A stretch of 64,000 bases of DNA from Treponema sp. (lineage in GTDB: Bacteria; Spirochaetota; Spirochaetia; Treponematales; Breznakiellaceae), in contig WRLF01000007.1 in the NCBI GenBank assembly GCA_009777735.1, positions 1 to 64,000 of the forward strand. The letters are read 5' to 3'. A program made the position numbers and the translations under genes. Below the pieces are notes generated by a model. The model ran no database searches. It was not told the DNA's origin and saw only the letters and a list, made by a program, of their open reading frames with translations. Shown piece after piece: positions 15,898 to 23,521 of the stretch. The number at the start of each line of letters is the position of its first letter. Position 1 is the first letter of the stretch.

Positions 15898-17130
15898 TCA
15901 ATAAATCGAAAAAATGACACCGAGTTCTAACCGCCACAGTACATCTGCATCCTGCGCCACATTTCCCAGGGCAGGTATAAAAGCTCCCGCGCCCAAATTG
16001 AGTTGTAAATCCGAATACGGGCTCCACAATGCTCGCCCGAAGATTTCTGTTCCCAAAAAATAATTGGTATTGCCTTCGATGTTTGCCGGATACTCCGTAT
16101 ATCCCAAATCGCTCATGATAAAGAATGAAGATGTCAGGCTTGCGGCAAGGGTTTGGAGCGGCCGGGCAAGGTAATCAAGGGTTATCACTGAAAGTCCGGG
16201 AATCCTTGCCTTGAGTACATTGCCCTGAAAATCAGCGGCTATGGGTATAAAGTTGCGGATACCTGTATCTTCGGTGACTCCGCTCGTTATCCGGCCGGTA
16301 ACGGACAGGCGGCTGTCAAATGGCGCGGTGAGATGCCATGCAGCCCCGAATTCCCCTGCCAAGGCAACGCCTTCCCAGGTGCCGTCAGTCTGCATCAGAG
16401 ACAAGCCGCCTCCCAGGTCAAAGATAAACGCCCCAAGCGGTACGGTTACTTTTGCCGCCAGATATTGGCTGTGCAAGGGAATGTAACCGCTCAGATCGAG
16501 GTTAGCTAGATTGGCATTTTGGTTTAAATCAAACTGGCCCAATACTGCAGCCCTTACCCTCATAAATTCTCTCAAGGCCGGATGTTCCCAGCCCAGTGCG
16601 GCAATCATGCGGCTGGGAGCAAAATAACTGTTGTCATCCCAATCCAGCCCTGCATTGTACGATTTTAGTTCTGCGCCGGTCATGGCGATATTGGCCCGTT
16701 TTTTGTACAACAGCCCCGTGTACCAGGCGCCGGCGTTGAAGATGCCTGCCTGTGTGTCGTAAAAAACCTGCGCGCCGTCAAACAGCCCTGCCGCAATAAA
16801 CCCCAGGGGATCAGAGTACGCCATTCGTCCGGCTCTGATTCCCAGAGCGCCGAATCTCAGAGACATTTCAGTCCGCAGAAGTTCCGGCGCAATATTCCCC
16901 GCATCGTTCAGGTATTCTGCCTGGATTCCGGCAGAAACATACAACTCGCCCATATCGCTAAAATGGGTAGAAAAGCGCGGAACGAGGATGCCCGAATATT
17001 CAAAGCTGCCGCTGCCTCCAAGACCGCCCAGGCTTGCATTTTGATCGAGAATAACACCAAAATCATAATCAAAAGCAATTAACAGAGAACAATTAACAGT
17101 TAACAATAAATACAATAAAAACTTTTTCAC
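15898..17130 (-). CDS. putative outer-membrane beta-barrel protein
   Basis: There are 410 residues with a signal sequence, then repeated amphipathic strands rich in Gly and aromatics, ending in ELGVIFSIY, an aromatic-terminal strand as expected of a barrel. The GTG start overlaps the TGA of the upstream gene. The hydrophobic core of the signal peptide (about residues 5-18) is encoded entirely by a 7-bp repeat array (17076-17117). No named family is recognised; clustering with FecR and cyclase suggests an envelope-sensing complex. Confidence 0.7.
   Translation of the reverse strand: MKKFLLYLLLTVNCSLLIAFDYDFGVILDQNASLGGLGGSGSFEYSGILVPRFSTHFSDMGELYVSAGIQAEYLNDAGNIAPELLRTEMSLRFGALGIRAGRMAYSDPLGFIAAGLFDGAQVFYDTQAGIFNAGAWYTGLLYKKRANIAMTGAELKSYNAGLDWDDNSYFAPSRMIAALGWEHPALREFMRVRAAVLGQFDLNQNANLANLDLSGYIPLHSQYLAAKVTVPLGAFIFDLGGGLSLMQTDGTWEGVALAGEFGAAWHLTAPFDSRLSVTGRITSGVTEDTGIRNFIPIAADFQGNVLKARIPGLSVITLDYLARPLQTLAASLTSSFFIMSDLGYTEYPANIEGNTNYFLGTEIFGRALWSPYSDLQLNLGAGAFIPALGNVAQDADVLWRLELGVIFSIY
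17076..17117. repeat. heptamer array encoding a signal-peptide core
   Basis: Six units in exact register: CAATTAA, CAGAGAA, CAATTAA, CAGTTAA, CAATAAA, TACAATA. Read on the minus strand they give the Leu-rich core of the beta-barrel signal peptide. Confidence 0.8.
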
Positions 17131-17579
17131 AGGAGGCCTTCTTCTTTGAGGTACAGGAGGCGGTTTACCATAAACAACAGAAACTCCCCTGATACGGCCA
17201 TATTCGCTGTGGCTCTGCCCTGGATAACTTCCCGGTACGCCAGTTCCCGATACGCATAGTGGGGATTTGAGAAAATGGTATACATAATACCACCCCTCAT
17301 CCTGAATGAGCGCATAATGAGCAGGGAAACCCCGGCAAGACTCGCTTCGCCGTCTGGTGCGGCATTTTTGGGCAGCCAGCCTTGTTCGTGCGCATAATTG
17401 AACGCCTCATCCTGCCCGGTATAGTCCGTTATGCCTGCCGCTTCAAGAACCAGCTGCGCCGCTTTTTCGTAATCGACAGCTTGTGTTTCCAGCAGTTGCT
17501 CAATTCTTGCCGCTGTCTGTGCCGAAAGAAACGCCGGAACAACCAGAAATAAAAAAATGGTAGTGTAAAAAATCTTCAA
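17127..17579 (-). CDS. secreted protein of unknown function, first gene of the FecR/cyclase cluster
   Basis: A 150-residue protein with a signal peptide (MKIFYTTIFLFLVVPAFLSAQ). The mature part is helical, with DYEKAAQLVLEAAGI and NYAHEQGWLP, which resemble short S-layer-homology-like helical repeats. There are no catalytic motifs. It overlaps the following barrel gene by four bases, so the two are probably cotranscribed and coupled. Confidence 0.7.
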   Translation of the reverse strand: MKIFYTTIFLFLVVPAFLSAQTAARIEQLLETQAVDYEKAAQLVLEAAGITDYTGQDEAFNYAHEQGWLPKNAAPDGEASLAGVSLLIMRSFRMRGGIMYTIFSNPHYAYRELAYREVIQGRATANMAVSGEFLLFMVNRLLYLKEEGLL

Positions 17580-17601
17580 TTTTTCTCTCCTAAAATCGGC
17601 A

Positions 17602-17796
17602 TCATTGTGGGTTCTTCAGGATTTGATTAACATCTGCCAAAGAATATAATTTTTTTGTTTTTTCTCTGTTAAATTTTTCTACAGCCTTTTTTGCCCACAA
17701 TTCGTCCAAATAATCCAATGCTGCGGCTTCATCGCCAAAAGGCAAAACAACGAATCGCGGTTTATTTTTCTCTGTTATAATCTGATAATCAGCCAT
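17602..17796 (-). CDS. small antitoxin-like protein, no toxin partner visible
   Basis: A 64-residue acidic/basic protein starting MADYQIITEKNKPRFVVLPFGDEAAALDYLDELW. This opening resembles Phd/YefM-type antitoxins, in which a short beta strand is followed by helices. An AGGAGGTAG site precedes it. No toxin ORF lies on either side; the next minus-strand gene is the secreted protein. It may be an orphan antitoxin or an unrelated small regulator. Confidence 0.5.
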   Translation of the reverse strand: MADYQIITEKNKPRFVVLPFGDEAAALDYLDELWAKKAVEKFNREKTKKLYSLADVNQILKNPQ

Positions 17797-17834
17797 ACAA
17801 CTACCTCCTGTAAATTTCCCGCCTATGCGCTATA

Positions 17835-20594
17835 TCAATTAAAATGCGCCGGCCAGGGAACAGGCTGACCAATCGGATTGCCTTCTTCGTTGCGCAGGCG
17901 CGGCATGAAACCATCTGTCCAGACCCAGGGGCTGTCGGGGGAGAAGTCGAAGCCCGGTCCGTCGGGGCCGGAAGCCGTCCACCATGATTGCGTTTTAACT
18001 TGTGCTGCGTTCACATCCGCGCCTCCTCGGCCATCATGGGTGGTGTCATTCCACTGACCAACCCATGGGTTTCCCGATTGCAGCATATTATGAAAGCCGT
18101 AGCTGTTCGAAATAGAACCCAAAGATGTGCCTGCGACGCGGCCGAAATAATCACCACTACCAAATGTTATATTTGGGTTGAGGGCAATGGAGTTCTCCAC
18201 AGTACCACTTGACATATTACCTATCAAGCCACCACCATTCGACGAGCCAATGGTAACTTCACCCAAGGCATAGCTATTCGTCACTGTGCCTTGGTCGTTA
18301 GTCCCCACCAAGCCGCCACCCGTATCGCCTCCGGTCACCGTGCCGGTGGCATAGCTGTTCTCCACTCTAGCGGTGGCACCTACGTTAACTCCTACCAGGC
18401 CGCCGAATTGAATAGTACCATCAACATTGCCCGTGGAAAAGGATCGTGTTATAGTGGCGCTGTCGTTATCTCCAACGAGACCGCCCGTTCTCGCACCGGT
18501 GCTGATAACCCTGACCGCGGCACTGCAATGGGACACCCTATGGCGATTACTTCCAACCAGACCGCCCACGGTGCCGTCTCCGCGAACCTCCCCGGAGACA
18601 TGGACCCCCTCGACCAGGCCGTAGTTGTACCCCGCTATACTGCCCACATTGCCTATGGTCACGTTGATATCTACGTTGCTTAACCGAAGATCCCTGACCA
18701 CGCCCGCACCCGCTCCCTGGTTCACAGGATTTTGATCCCCAAGGGAACCAAAGAATCCGACTCCATAAATGTGATCGTCGGAAGTAATGGTAAGGCCGTT
18801 GATGGTATGGCCCCTGCCATCAAAGGTACCGGTAAATCCATCCCCAAAACTCTGGTCGCCAATGGGCGTCCAGTTGCTGGTTCCCGGCGAAACAGGAGCT
18901 GCCAGCGTAATATCCGCCATAAGCCGGTAATGGGAGTCGAGTTTCCAATCCGTCCACTGGCTGTCGGCTCTGCCCACCAGCCGCAGTTGGGCCTCGGTGT
19001 ATACGCGAAAGGGGTCGACGGTTGTGCCTGCGCCGCCGTCCCAGCCGCCCTGTTCTCCTGGTTCGTCGGTATCTATCAGTACCTCCGGTCCGGCGGTGAA
19101 GGTTCTGGTGTACGCTGGTATTGATGAAGAAATATCGTCATTGGAACAAAACACCGCAAAGTCAGAACCAGAAGTGTTGGCGTTAGTGCCGCCGTCATAG
19201 CCGTAGATGGTTCCGCTTGATTTTATAAAGAGTCCATTGAATATTTCCACTCCACCGCCGCTGACAAATGCATTATTGCCGCCGATTACGCCGCCGGACA
19301 TAGTGAATTCACCGCCCCTAGACACAAGCACCCCGCCGCCGCTGCTGCCGGTTGCGCTGTTTCCCAAGATGGATCCGCCGGACATGGAAAATTGTGCGAA
19401 ACCACTGGCATTGGAAGCAACGAACACCCCGCCGCCGGAATGTGCTGTATTTTCTGAGATGTCCCCGCCTTCCATAGTGAAGTCTCCGCCGGATACAGCT
19501 ATCCCCCCGCCGGAGGTGCCGTCACGTGATTCATTATCTCTGATAGTCCCGCTGATCATCCTAAATGTTCCACCGTCCATGCCTACTCCGCCGCCGCCGG
19601 TGTCATCTGCTGTATTGTTCGTGATGGTTCCGCCATCCAGAGTAAAGGTTCCGTCGCTTATACCTACCCCGCCGGCGCCGCCAACCCCCTGTGGGCCGCC
19701 GGTAAGGGAGGTATTGTCATTGATGATTCCGCCTTTCATGGTGAAGGTTCCGTCCATTAAACCTACCCCGCCTGCGGCAAATGCCTTGTTGTTTTTGATG
19801 GTTCCGTCGTGCATGGTAAAGTCGCCGCCGTTGACGAAAACTGCGCCGCCCATGTCGGCGCGGTTATTTTGCAGAATAACCCCGGTATGCATCACGAAAG
19901 AACTGTTGGTCCCTATTTCAATAAGGCTGGCATTTCCATTATCCAGATCACCGCCGTCAATGACCAGGGATCCGCCAAGGGTAAGCACTCCATCGTCGAA
20001 TATTCTAAACAGGGCTGCCTGGGTAAAAGCGCTGTCCCGCGTAATGGTAACATCCCCGCCTGCAACAAGCAGGGTAATGTCCCTGGTTATTACTATGGTT
20101 GTACCGGCGTTCCATAAGCTGGGGGTATCGTTGGACAAAATAAAGATTTCTTCCCCTTCGATATTCTCTATTGCCTGTTTTAGTTCGGTCCAGCCAAAAA
20201 CCGGCTGTCCGGTGAAGTTCATCTGTATGGGAACGGAGGTGTTCTGCCCTGCGCGTGCCTCAATGCTGGCTGATCCTGTGGCGTATATTCTGCCATCAGA
20301 GTTGGCATCTGTGTAGGCATCTACTTTAATATCCCAGCGTCCGGGTTCAACCGTTACCTGAATAAAATTTGAGCCGGCAAGGGCTTCACGTGTGATTATT
20401 ATTCCATTGGGGCCCCTGAACTCCACCCGGTGGTCAAACCCGGCAATAAAACTGGTTAAAGAACGGCCTGCGCCGCTCCCCAGGTTTATGGTGATTGTTG
20501 CCTTATCCCCATGCCAGGGGCTGAAACAGGCGGAAATGGCAAGGGCTGCCAAAACAATAAAAAATAGTGAATGTTTGTTTAATGTGTTTTTCAT
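17835..20594 (-). CDS. large surface lipoprotein with parallel beta-helix and GLUG repeats
   Basis: The protein has 919 residues with lipobox ISAC (Cys23). Residues about 200-480 are repeats of the form GGTFTMxGGxIxxNTA, with alternating Gly and Asn ladders typical of right-handed beta-helices. Residues about 620-830 hold GLUG-type repeats (GGLVGSNRHRVSHC, GGLVGDNDSATITRSF, GGLVGVNVG). Such proteins are adhesins or polysaccharide-binding surface proteins. Internal repeats could vary by recombination. It is flanked by 150-200 bp with no other genes. Confidence 0.82.
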   Translation of the reverse strand: MKNTLNKHSLFFIVLAALAISACFSPWHGDKATITINLGSGAGRSLTSFIAGFDHRVEFRGPNGIIITREALAGSNFIQVTVEPGRWDIKVDAYTDANSDGRIYATGSASIEARAGQNTSVPIQMNFTGQPVFGWTELKQAIENIEGEEIFILSNDTPSLWNAGTTIVITRDITLLVAGGDVTITRDSAFTQAALFRIFDDGVLTLGGSLVIDGGDLDNGNASLIEIGTNSSFVMHTGVILQNNRADMGGAVFVNGGDFTMHDGTIKNNKAFAAGGVGLMDGTFTMKGGIINDNTSLTGGPQGVGGAGGVGISDGTFTLDGGTITNNTADDTGGGGVGMDGGTFRMISGTIRDNESRDGTSGGGIAVSGGDFTMEGGDISENTAHSGGGVFVASNASGFAQFSMSGGSILGNSATGSSGGGVLVSRGGEFTMSGGVIGGNNAFVSGGGVEIFNGLFIKSSGTIYGYDGGTNANTSGSDFAVFCSNDDISSSIPAYTRTFTAGPEVLIDTDEPGEQGGWDGGAGTTVDPFRVYTEAQLRLVGRADSQWTDWKLDSHYRLMADITLAAPVSPGTSNWTPIGDQSFGDGFTGTFDGRGHTINGLTITSDDHIYGVGFFGSLGDQNPVNQGAGAGVVRDLRLSNVDINVTIGNVGSIAGYNYGLVEGVHVSGEVRGDGTVGGLVGSNRHRVSHCSAAVRVISTGARTGGLVGDNDSATITRSFSTGNVDGTIQFGGLVGVNVGATARVENSYATGTVTGGDTGGGLVGTNDQGTVTNSYALGEVTIGSSNGGGLIGNMSSGTVENSIALNPNITFGSGDYFGRVAGTSLGSISNSYGFHNMLQSGNPWVGQWNDTTHDGRGGADVNAAQVKTQSWWTASGPDGPGFDFSPDSPWVWTDGFMPRLRNEEGNPIGQPVPWPAHFN

Positions 20595-20697
20595 TGATAA
20601 TCCTTGGTAATATTATAGCATAACATCAATACGGTAAACAACTGACCTTTGCAGCCTATTATACATTGATTATATCGCTTTTAATCAGGGGCCTTGT

Positions 20698-20714
20698 ACA
20701 ATTTATTAAATTGT
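20698..20714. promoter_or_regulatory. perfect palindrome upstream of superoxide reductase
   Basis: ACAATTT-ATT-AAATTGT is a perfect 17-bp dyad located 40 bp before the dfx start. Size and position fit an operator for a PerR/Fur-like or other redox regulator. The sequence does not match the classical PerR box, so the regulator is unknown. A weak promoter (TTGCAG, 16 bp, TATATC) lies just upstream at 20649-20676. Confidence 0.45.
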
Positions 20715-20753
20715 TGCAAAATTATTTAACAAATCAGTAGAGGAGGTAAATAT

Positions 20754-21125
20754 ATGCAGTTTTTTGTCTGCAAGATATGCGGCAATTTCGTCGGACTTAT
20801 CAACAATAGCGGTGTGCCAATGATATGCTGCGGTGAGGAACTAACAGAACTGGTTCCCAATACCGTTGAGGCAAGTACTGAAAAACACCTGCCCGCAGTA
20901 ACAGCTTCAAATGACGGCATCAGCGTCCAGGTTGGAAGTACGCCGCACCCGATGGAAGAAGGGCATCATATTGCTTTTGTGTATGCGGAAACCAAACGCG
21001 GCGGCCAGCGTAAATCCCTGAAAACCGGGGAAGAACCAAAAGCATCATTTGTTTTTTCAGATGATACACCGGTGGCAGTGTACGCTTACTGCAATCTGCA
21101 CGGGTTATGGAAAACCGGTGTCTGA
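20754..21125 (+). CDS. dfx: desulfoferrodoxin (2Fe superoxide reductase)
   Basis: A 123-residue protein with both iron centres. The N-terminal desulforedoxin-type site uses Cys6, Cys9, Cys25 and Cys26. The superoxide-reducing site is EKHLP (His45), HPMEEGHH and the final CNLH. It reduces superoxide to peroxide without releasing oxygen, the usual anaerobe defence. AGGAGG lies 7 bases before the ATG. It stands alone, with a palindromic possible operator upstream, and converges on thiI. Confidence 0.95.
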   Translation: MQFFVCKICGNFVGLINNSGVPMICCGEELTELVPNTVEASTEKHLPAVTASNDGISVQVGSTPHPMEEGHHIAFVYAETKRGGQRKSLKTGEEPKASFVFSDDTPVAVYAYCNLHGLWKTGV

Positions 21126-21130
21126 CACCG
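21116..21130. repeat. REP-like palindrome at the dfx/thiI junction
   Basis: CGGTGTC-T-GACACCG covers the dfx stop codon. It belongs to the GGTGNCNGNCACC palindromes seen elsewhere in the window. It could act as a weak two-way terminator but lacks a T-run. Confidence 0.5.
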
Positions 21131-21140
21131 TTTCAATTTC

Positions 21141-22292
21141 TTAACATTTTATTATCTCACAGTCCCGCAATGCTTCTTCGATAAGCTGCTCCAATTCTAG
21201 TGCTTCATACAGCCGGTTTGCTTCGCTAGGATCGCCGTGCAGGATGGGGTGGGGCGGGTTAAACAGAACACAGCAGTCTTCGAACGGTTCGATAGATGTT
21301 TTATAAGTGTCAATTTGTTCTGCTTTTTTGATAATGGAGTCTTTATCCATGCCGATGAGGGGACGCAGTACCGGGAGTATCATGCGGTTTTGTGTGCAGG
21401 TAAGGTTTTCGATGGTTTGGCTGGCAACCTGGGAAAGGCTTTCTCCGGTAATAATACATTTACATTTTATTTTTCGGGCGATTTTTTCGGCGCAGTCCAT
21501 CATTGCCATACGGAGCAATATAGTAGACCAGGGCAGGGGAGCGGATTCTTTGATCCGCATCTGCACCTTGGTAAAACCAACAATGTACAGTCGTATTCCC
21601 ATGCAGTAACTGCCGAGTATCTGCGCAAGGCGAATAGTCTTCTGCTTCGCTTCTTCAGAAGTATACGGGTATGCATGAAAATGTACTGCATCAATACCCA
21701 TACCGCGAGAAGCCATGAGAAAACCGGCAACCGGTGAATCGATTCCCCCGGAAAGAAGCAGTAGTCCTCGTCCGGCGGTACCTACAGGCAGTCCTCCCAA
21801 ACCTTTTTGGGCATCACTGTAAATATATGCCTTTTCACGTATCTCAATCCTGATGACTGCGCCGGGATTATGGATATTAACTATCATTCCCGGGACAGCA
21901 TCAAGCACGGCTTGGCCGCCCATGCACCGCAGGGCATACGAATCATGGGGAAAACTCTTGTCGGTTCTCCGTGCTTCGATTTTAAAAGATGTAATGCCCT
22001 GTGCATGGAGTTTCTTCCCTTCATCAACACAGGCGGCAAGCACCTCTTCAATGGTTTTTGGCAGACTCCGGGTCTGCGCCCAGCCGGAAATTCCTATTAG
22101 ACGGCGCAGCGCATCTTCTATTACTGCTTGCTCCATTTCTGTTCCATGTAAAAAAATACGGCCGGTACGCATGGTTATCTGTACATTGCATCCTGCCAGA
22201 GCTGTTTGCAGGTTTCGTTTCAGGGCCAGTTCAAACAATTTGCGGTTTCCGCCTTTGAGTGATAGCTCCGCCGGTTTCAACAGCCAAATCAT
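21141..22292 (-). CDS. thiI: tRNA 4-thiouridine sulfurtransferase ThiI
   Basis: There are 383 residues: an N-terminal ferredoxin-like/THUMP region (to about 165), then the PP-loop adenylation domain with LLLLSGGIDSPVAG (about 180-193), and the conserved EDCCVLFNPPHP near the end. It lacks the C-terminal rhodanese domain of the E. coli enzyme. Such short ThiI proteins take sulfur directly from a dedicated cysteine desulfurase, and the upstream gene is one, overlapping by four bases. The product modifies U8 of tRNAs; a thiamine role is not supported by neighbours. Confidence 0.93.
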   Translation of the reverse strand: MIWLLKPAELSLKGGNRKLFELALKRNLQTALAGCNVQITMRTGRIFLHGTEMEQAVIEDALRRLIGISGWAQTRSLPKTIEEVLAACVDEGKKLHAQGITSFKIEARRTDKSFPHDSYALRCMGGQAVLDAVPGMIVNIHNPGAVIRIEIREKAYIYSDAQKGLGGLPVGTAGRGLLLLSGGIDSPVAGFLMASRGMGIDAVHFHAYPYTSEEAKQKTIRLAQILGSYCMGIRLYIVGFTKVQMRIKESAPLPWSTILLRMAMMDCAEKIARKIKCKCIITGESLSQVASQTIENLTCTQNRMILPVLRPLIGMDKDSIIKKAEQIDTYKTSIEPFEDCCVLFNPPHPILHGDPSEANRLYEALELEQLIEEALRDCEIIKC

Positions 22293-23455
22293 AGAAATTT
22301 GAGTACCTCGTTGATGGCGGCAAGGAGCAGGTCTATTTCCTCTTCGGTGGTTGACCAGCCCTGGGAGATGCGTATTCCTTCGAGGCTGACGTTATCCTCG
22401 ATCCCCATAGAGGTTAACACAGGGCGTTCAGGGGAAGAAGATGAACAGGCTGACCCTGTAGAAACGGCAAAGCCAAGATCGTCCAATGCGCGGGTCATTA
22501 CCTCGCCGGGGATGTCCCGAAAAGCAGCTTGTACGATGTACGGAGAAAAGCCGTCATCGTCAATGTCCCGGTTGCCGGGGATAATCCGGCAGCGATCAAT
22601 GTTTTTCAGTGCGGTCAGTAATTTCCGCCAACGGCTGCGAGCGGCAGCATATTCTGTAGTAAACTTTTCCGGCAGAGCGTGGTTTTCAAGGCAAGCAGCA
22701 AGGGCAATGGCCCCGGCAATATTTTCCGTACCGGGCCGTATATTTTTTTCCTGACCGCCGCCCGAATACAGCGTTTCCAATGGCTTACGTAAATACAAAA
22801 GGCCAATGCCCCTTGGACCGCCGATTTTATGGGCGCTCACCGAGGCAGAATCGATATCCCATCCGGGAATGTCTAGAGGGATTTTCCCCATTGCCTGAAC
22901 TATATCGCAATGCAGATAAATGGGTGCACCGCCTTTTTGCGGCGAATCGGTTCTGTTTTTTATTATATCCCGTAAAGTATTTATGTTGTTAACCGTTCCT
23001 ATTTCGTTGTTAACGGCCATGATGGCAGCAAACCGTACATCATCGTATTTTTCAAGCGTTTTTGTCAGTAATTCCGGTGTTACCCTGCCTGATGAATCAA
23101 TGGGAATTTCACCGGTTTGTTTTCCCTGCCTTTCAAGGGTTTTCAGGTTTTCCGTTACCGAAGAATGTTCTCCGGCGGAAGCAATAATCCGCCCGCTGCA
23201 TTTACGGGCAAGATGCGAATACAGGGGAATGCAGTTAGATTCAGTGCCGCCGGATGTGAAAAACACCGTTTCGGGAGGGACACTCATCACTGAAGCACAG
23301 CGGCTGCGTGCATTTTCGAGGGCTTCACGGGCAGCACGGCCTTCAAAATGGGGAGACGACGGGTTACCAAAAGGAATCAGTATTTCGCTGGAGACAGGAT
23401 CGGGGATTGCGGAGGCGGCCCAGTCAAAATAATAACGGTTTTGTGTGCCTGGCAC
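22289..23455 (-). CDS. cysteine desulfurase (NifS/IscS family) paired with ThiI
   Basis: A PLP enzyme of about 388 residues. HCDIVQAMGKIPLD supplies the cofactor Asp region, SVSAHKIGGPRGIG carries the Schiff-base Lys, and STGSACSSSSPERP carries the catalytic Cys. It should provide persulfide sulfur to ThiI next door. The start is debatable. The frame is open to a GTG at 23506, but the strong AAGGAGG lies inside that extension. That site fits an ATG at 23487, out of frame, opening a 10-codon ORF whose TAG overlaps GTG at 23453-23455. The family normally starts close to YYFDWAAS, so GTG 23455 is preferred. Confidence 0.87.
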   Translation of the reverse strand: MPGTQNRYYFDWAASAIPDPVSSEILIPFGNPSSPHFEGRAAREALENARSRCASVMSVPPETVFFTSGGTESNCIPLYSHLARKCSGRIIASAGEHSSVTENLKTLERQGKQTGEIPIDSSGRVTPELLTKTLEKYDDVRFAAIMAVNNEIGTVNNINTLRDIIKNRTDSPQKGGAPIYLHCDIVQAMGKIPLDIPGWDIDSASVSAHKIGGPRGIGLLYLRKPLETLYSGGGQEKNIRPGTENIAGAIALAACLENHALPEKFTTEYAAARSRWRKLLTALKNIDRCRIIPGNRDIDDDGFSPYIVQAAFRDIPGEVMTRALDDLGFAVSTGSACSSSSPERPVLTSMGIEDNVSLEGIRISQGWSTTEEEIDLLLAAINEVLKFL

Positions 23456-23487
23456 TATACTGTAATCTCCGTTAAAACCATTCTCAT
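23455..23487 (-). CDS. possible 10-codon leader peptide coupled to the desulfurase
   Basis: ATG at 23487, six bases after AAGGAGG, encodes MRMVLTEITV and stops at TAG, which shares its G with the GTG start of the desulfurase (TAGTG). The overlap would allow translational coupling. Alternatives are a GTG start at 23506 or a frameshift. Confidence 0.35.
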   Translation of the reverse strand: MRMVLTEITV

Positions 23488-23521
23488 GGTAATCCTCCTT
23501 TTTCACTATACTAGGAATTAT

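Noticed and set aside
19207-20316. 369-codon Pro/Ser/Thr-rich plus-strand ORF opposite the beta-helix lipoprotein
   Set aside because: Its repeats are the complement of the Gly/Asn repeats of the real lipoprotein; there is no ribosome site.
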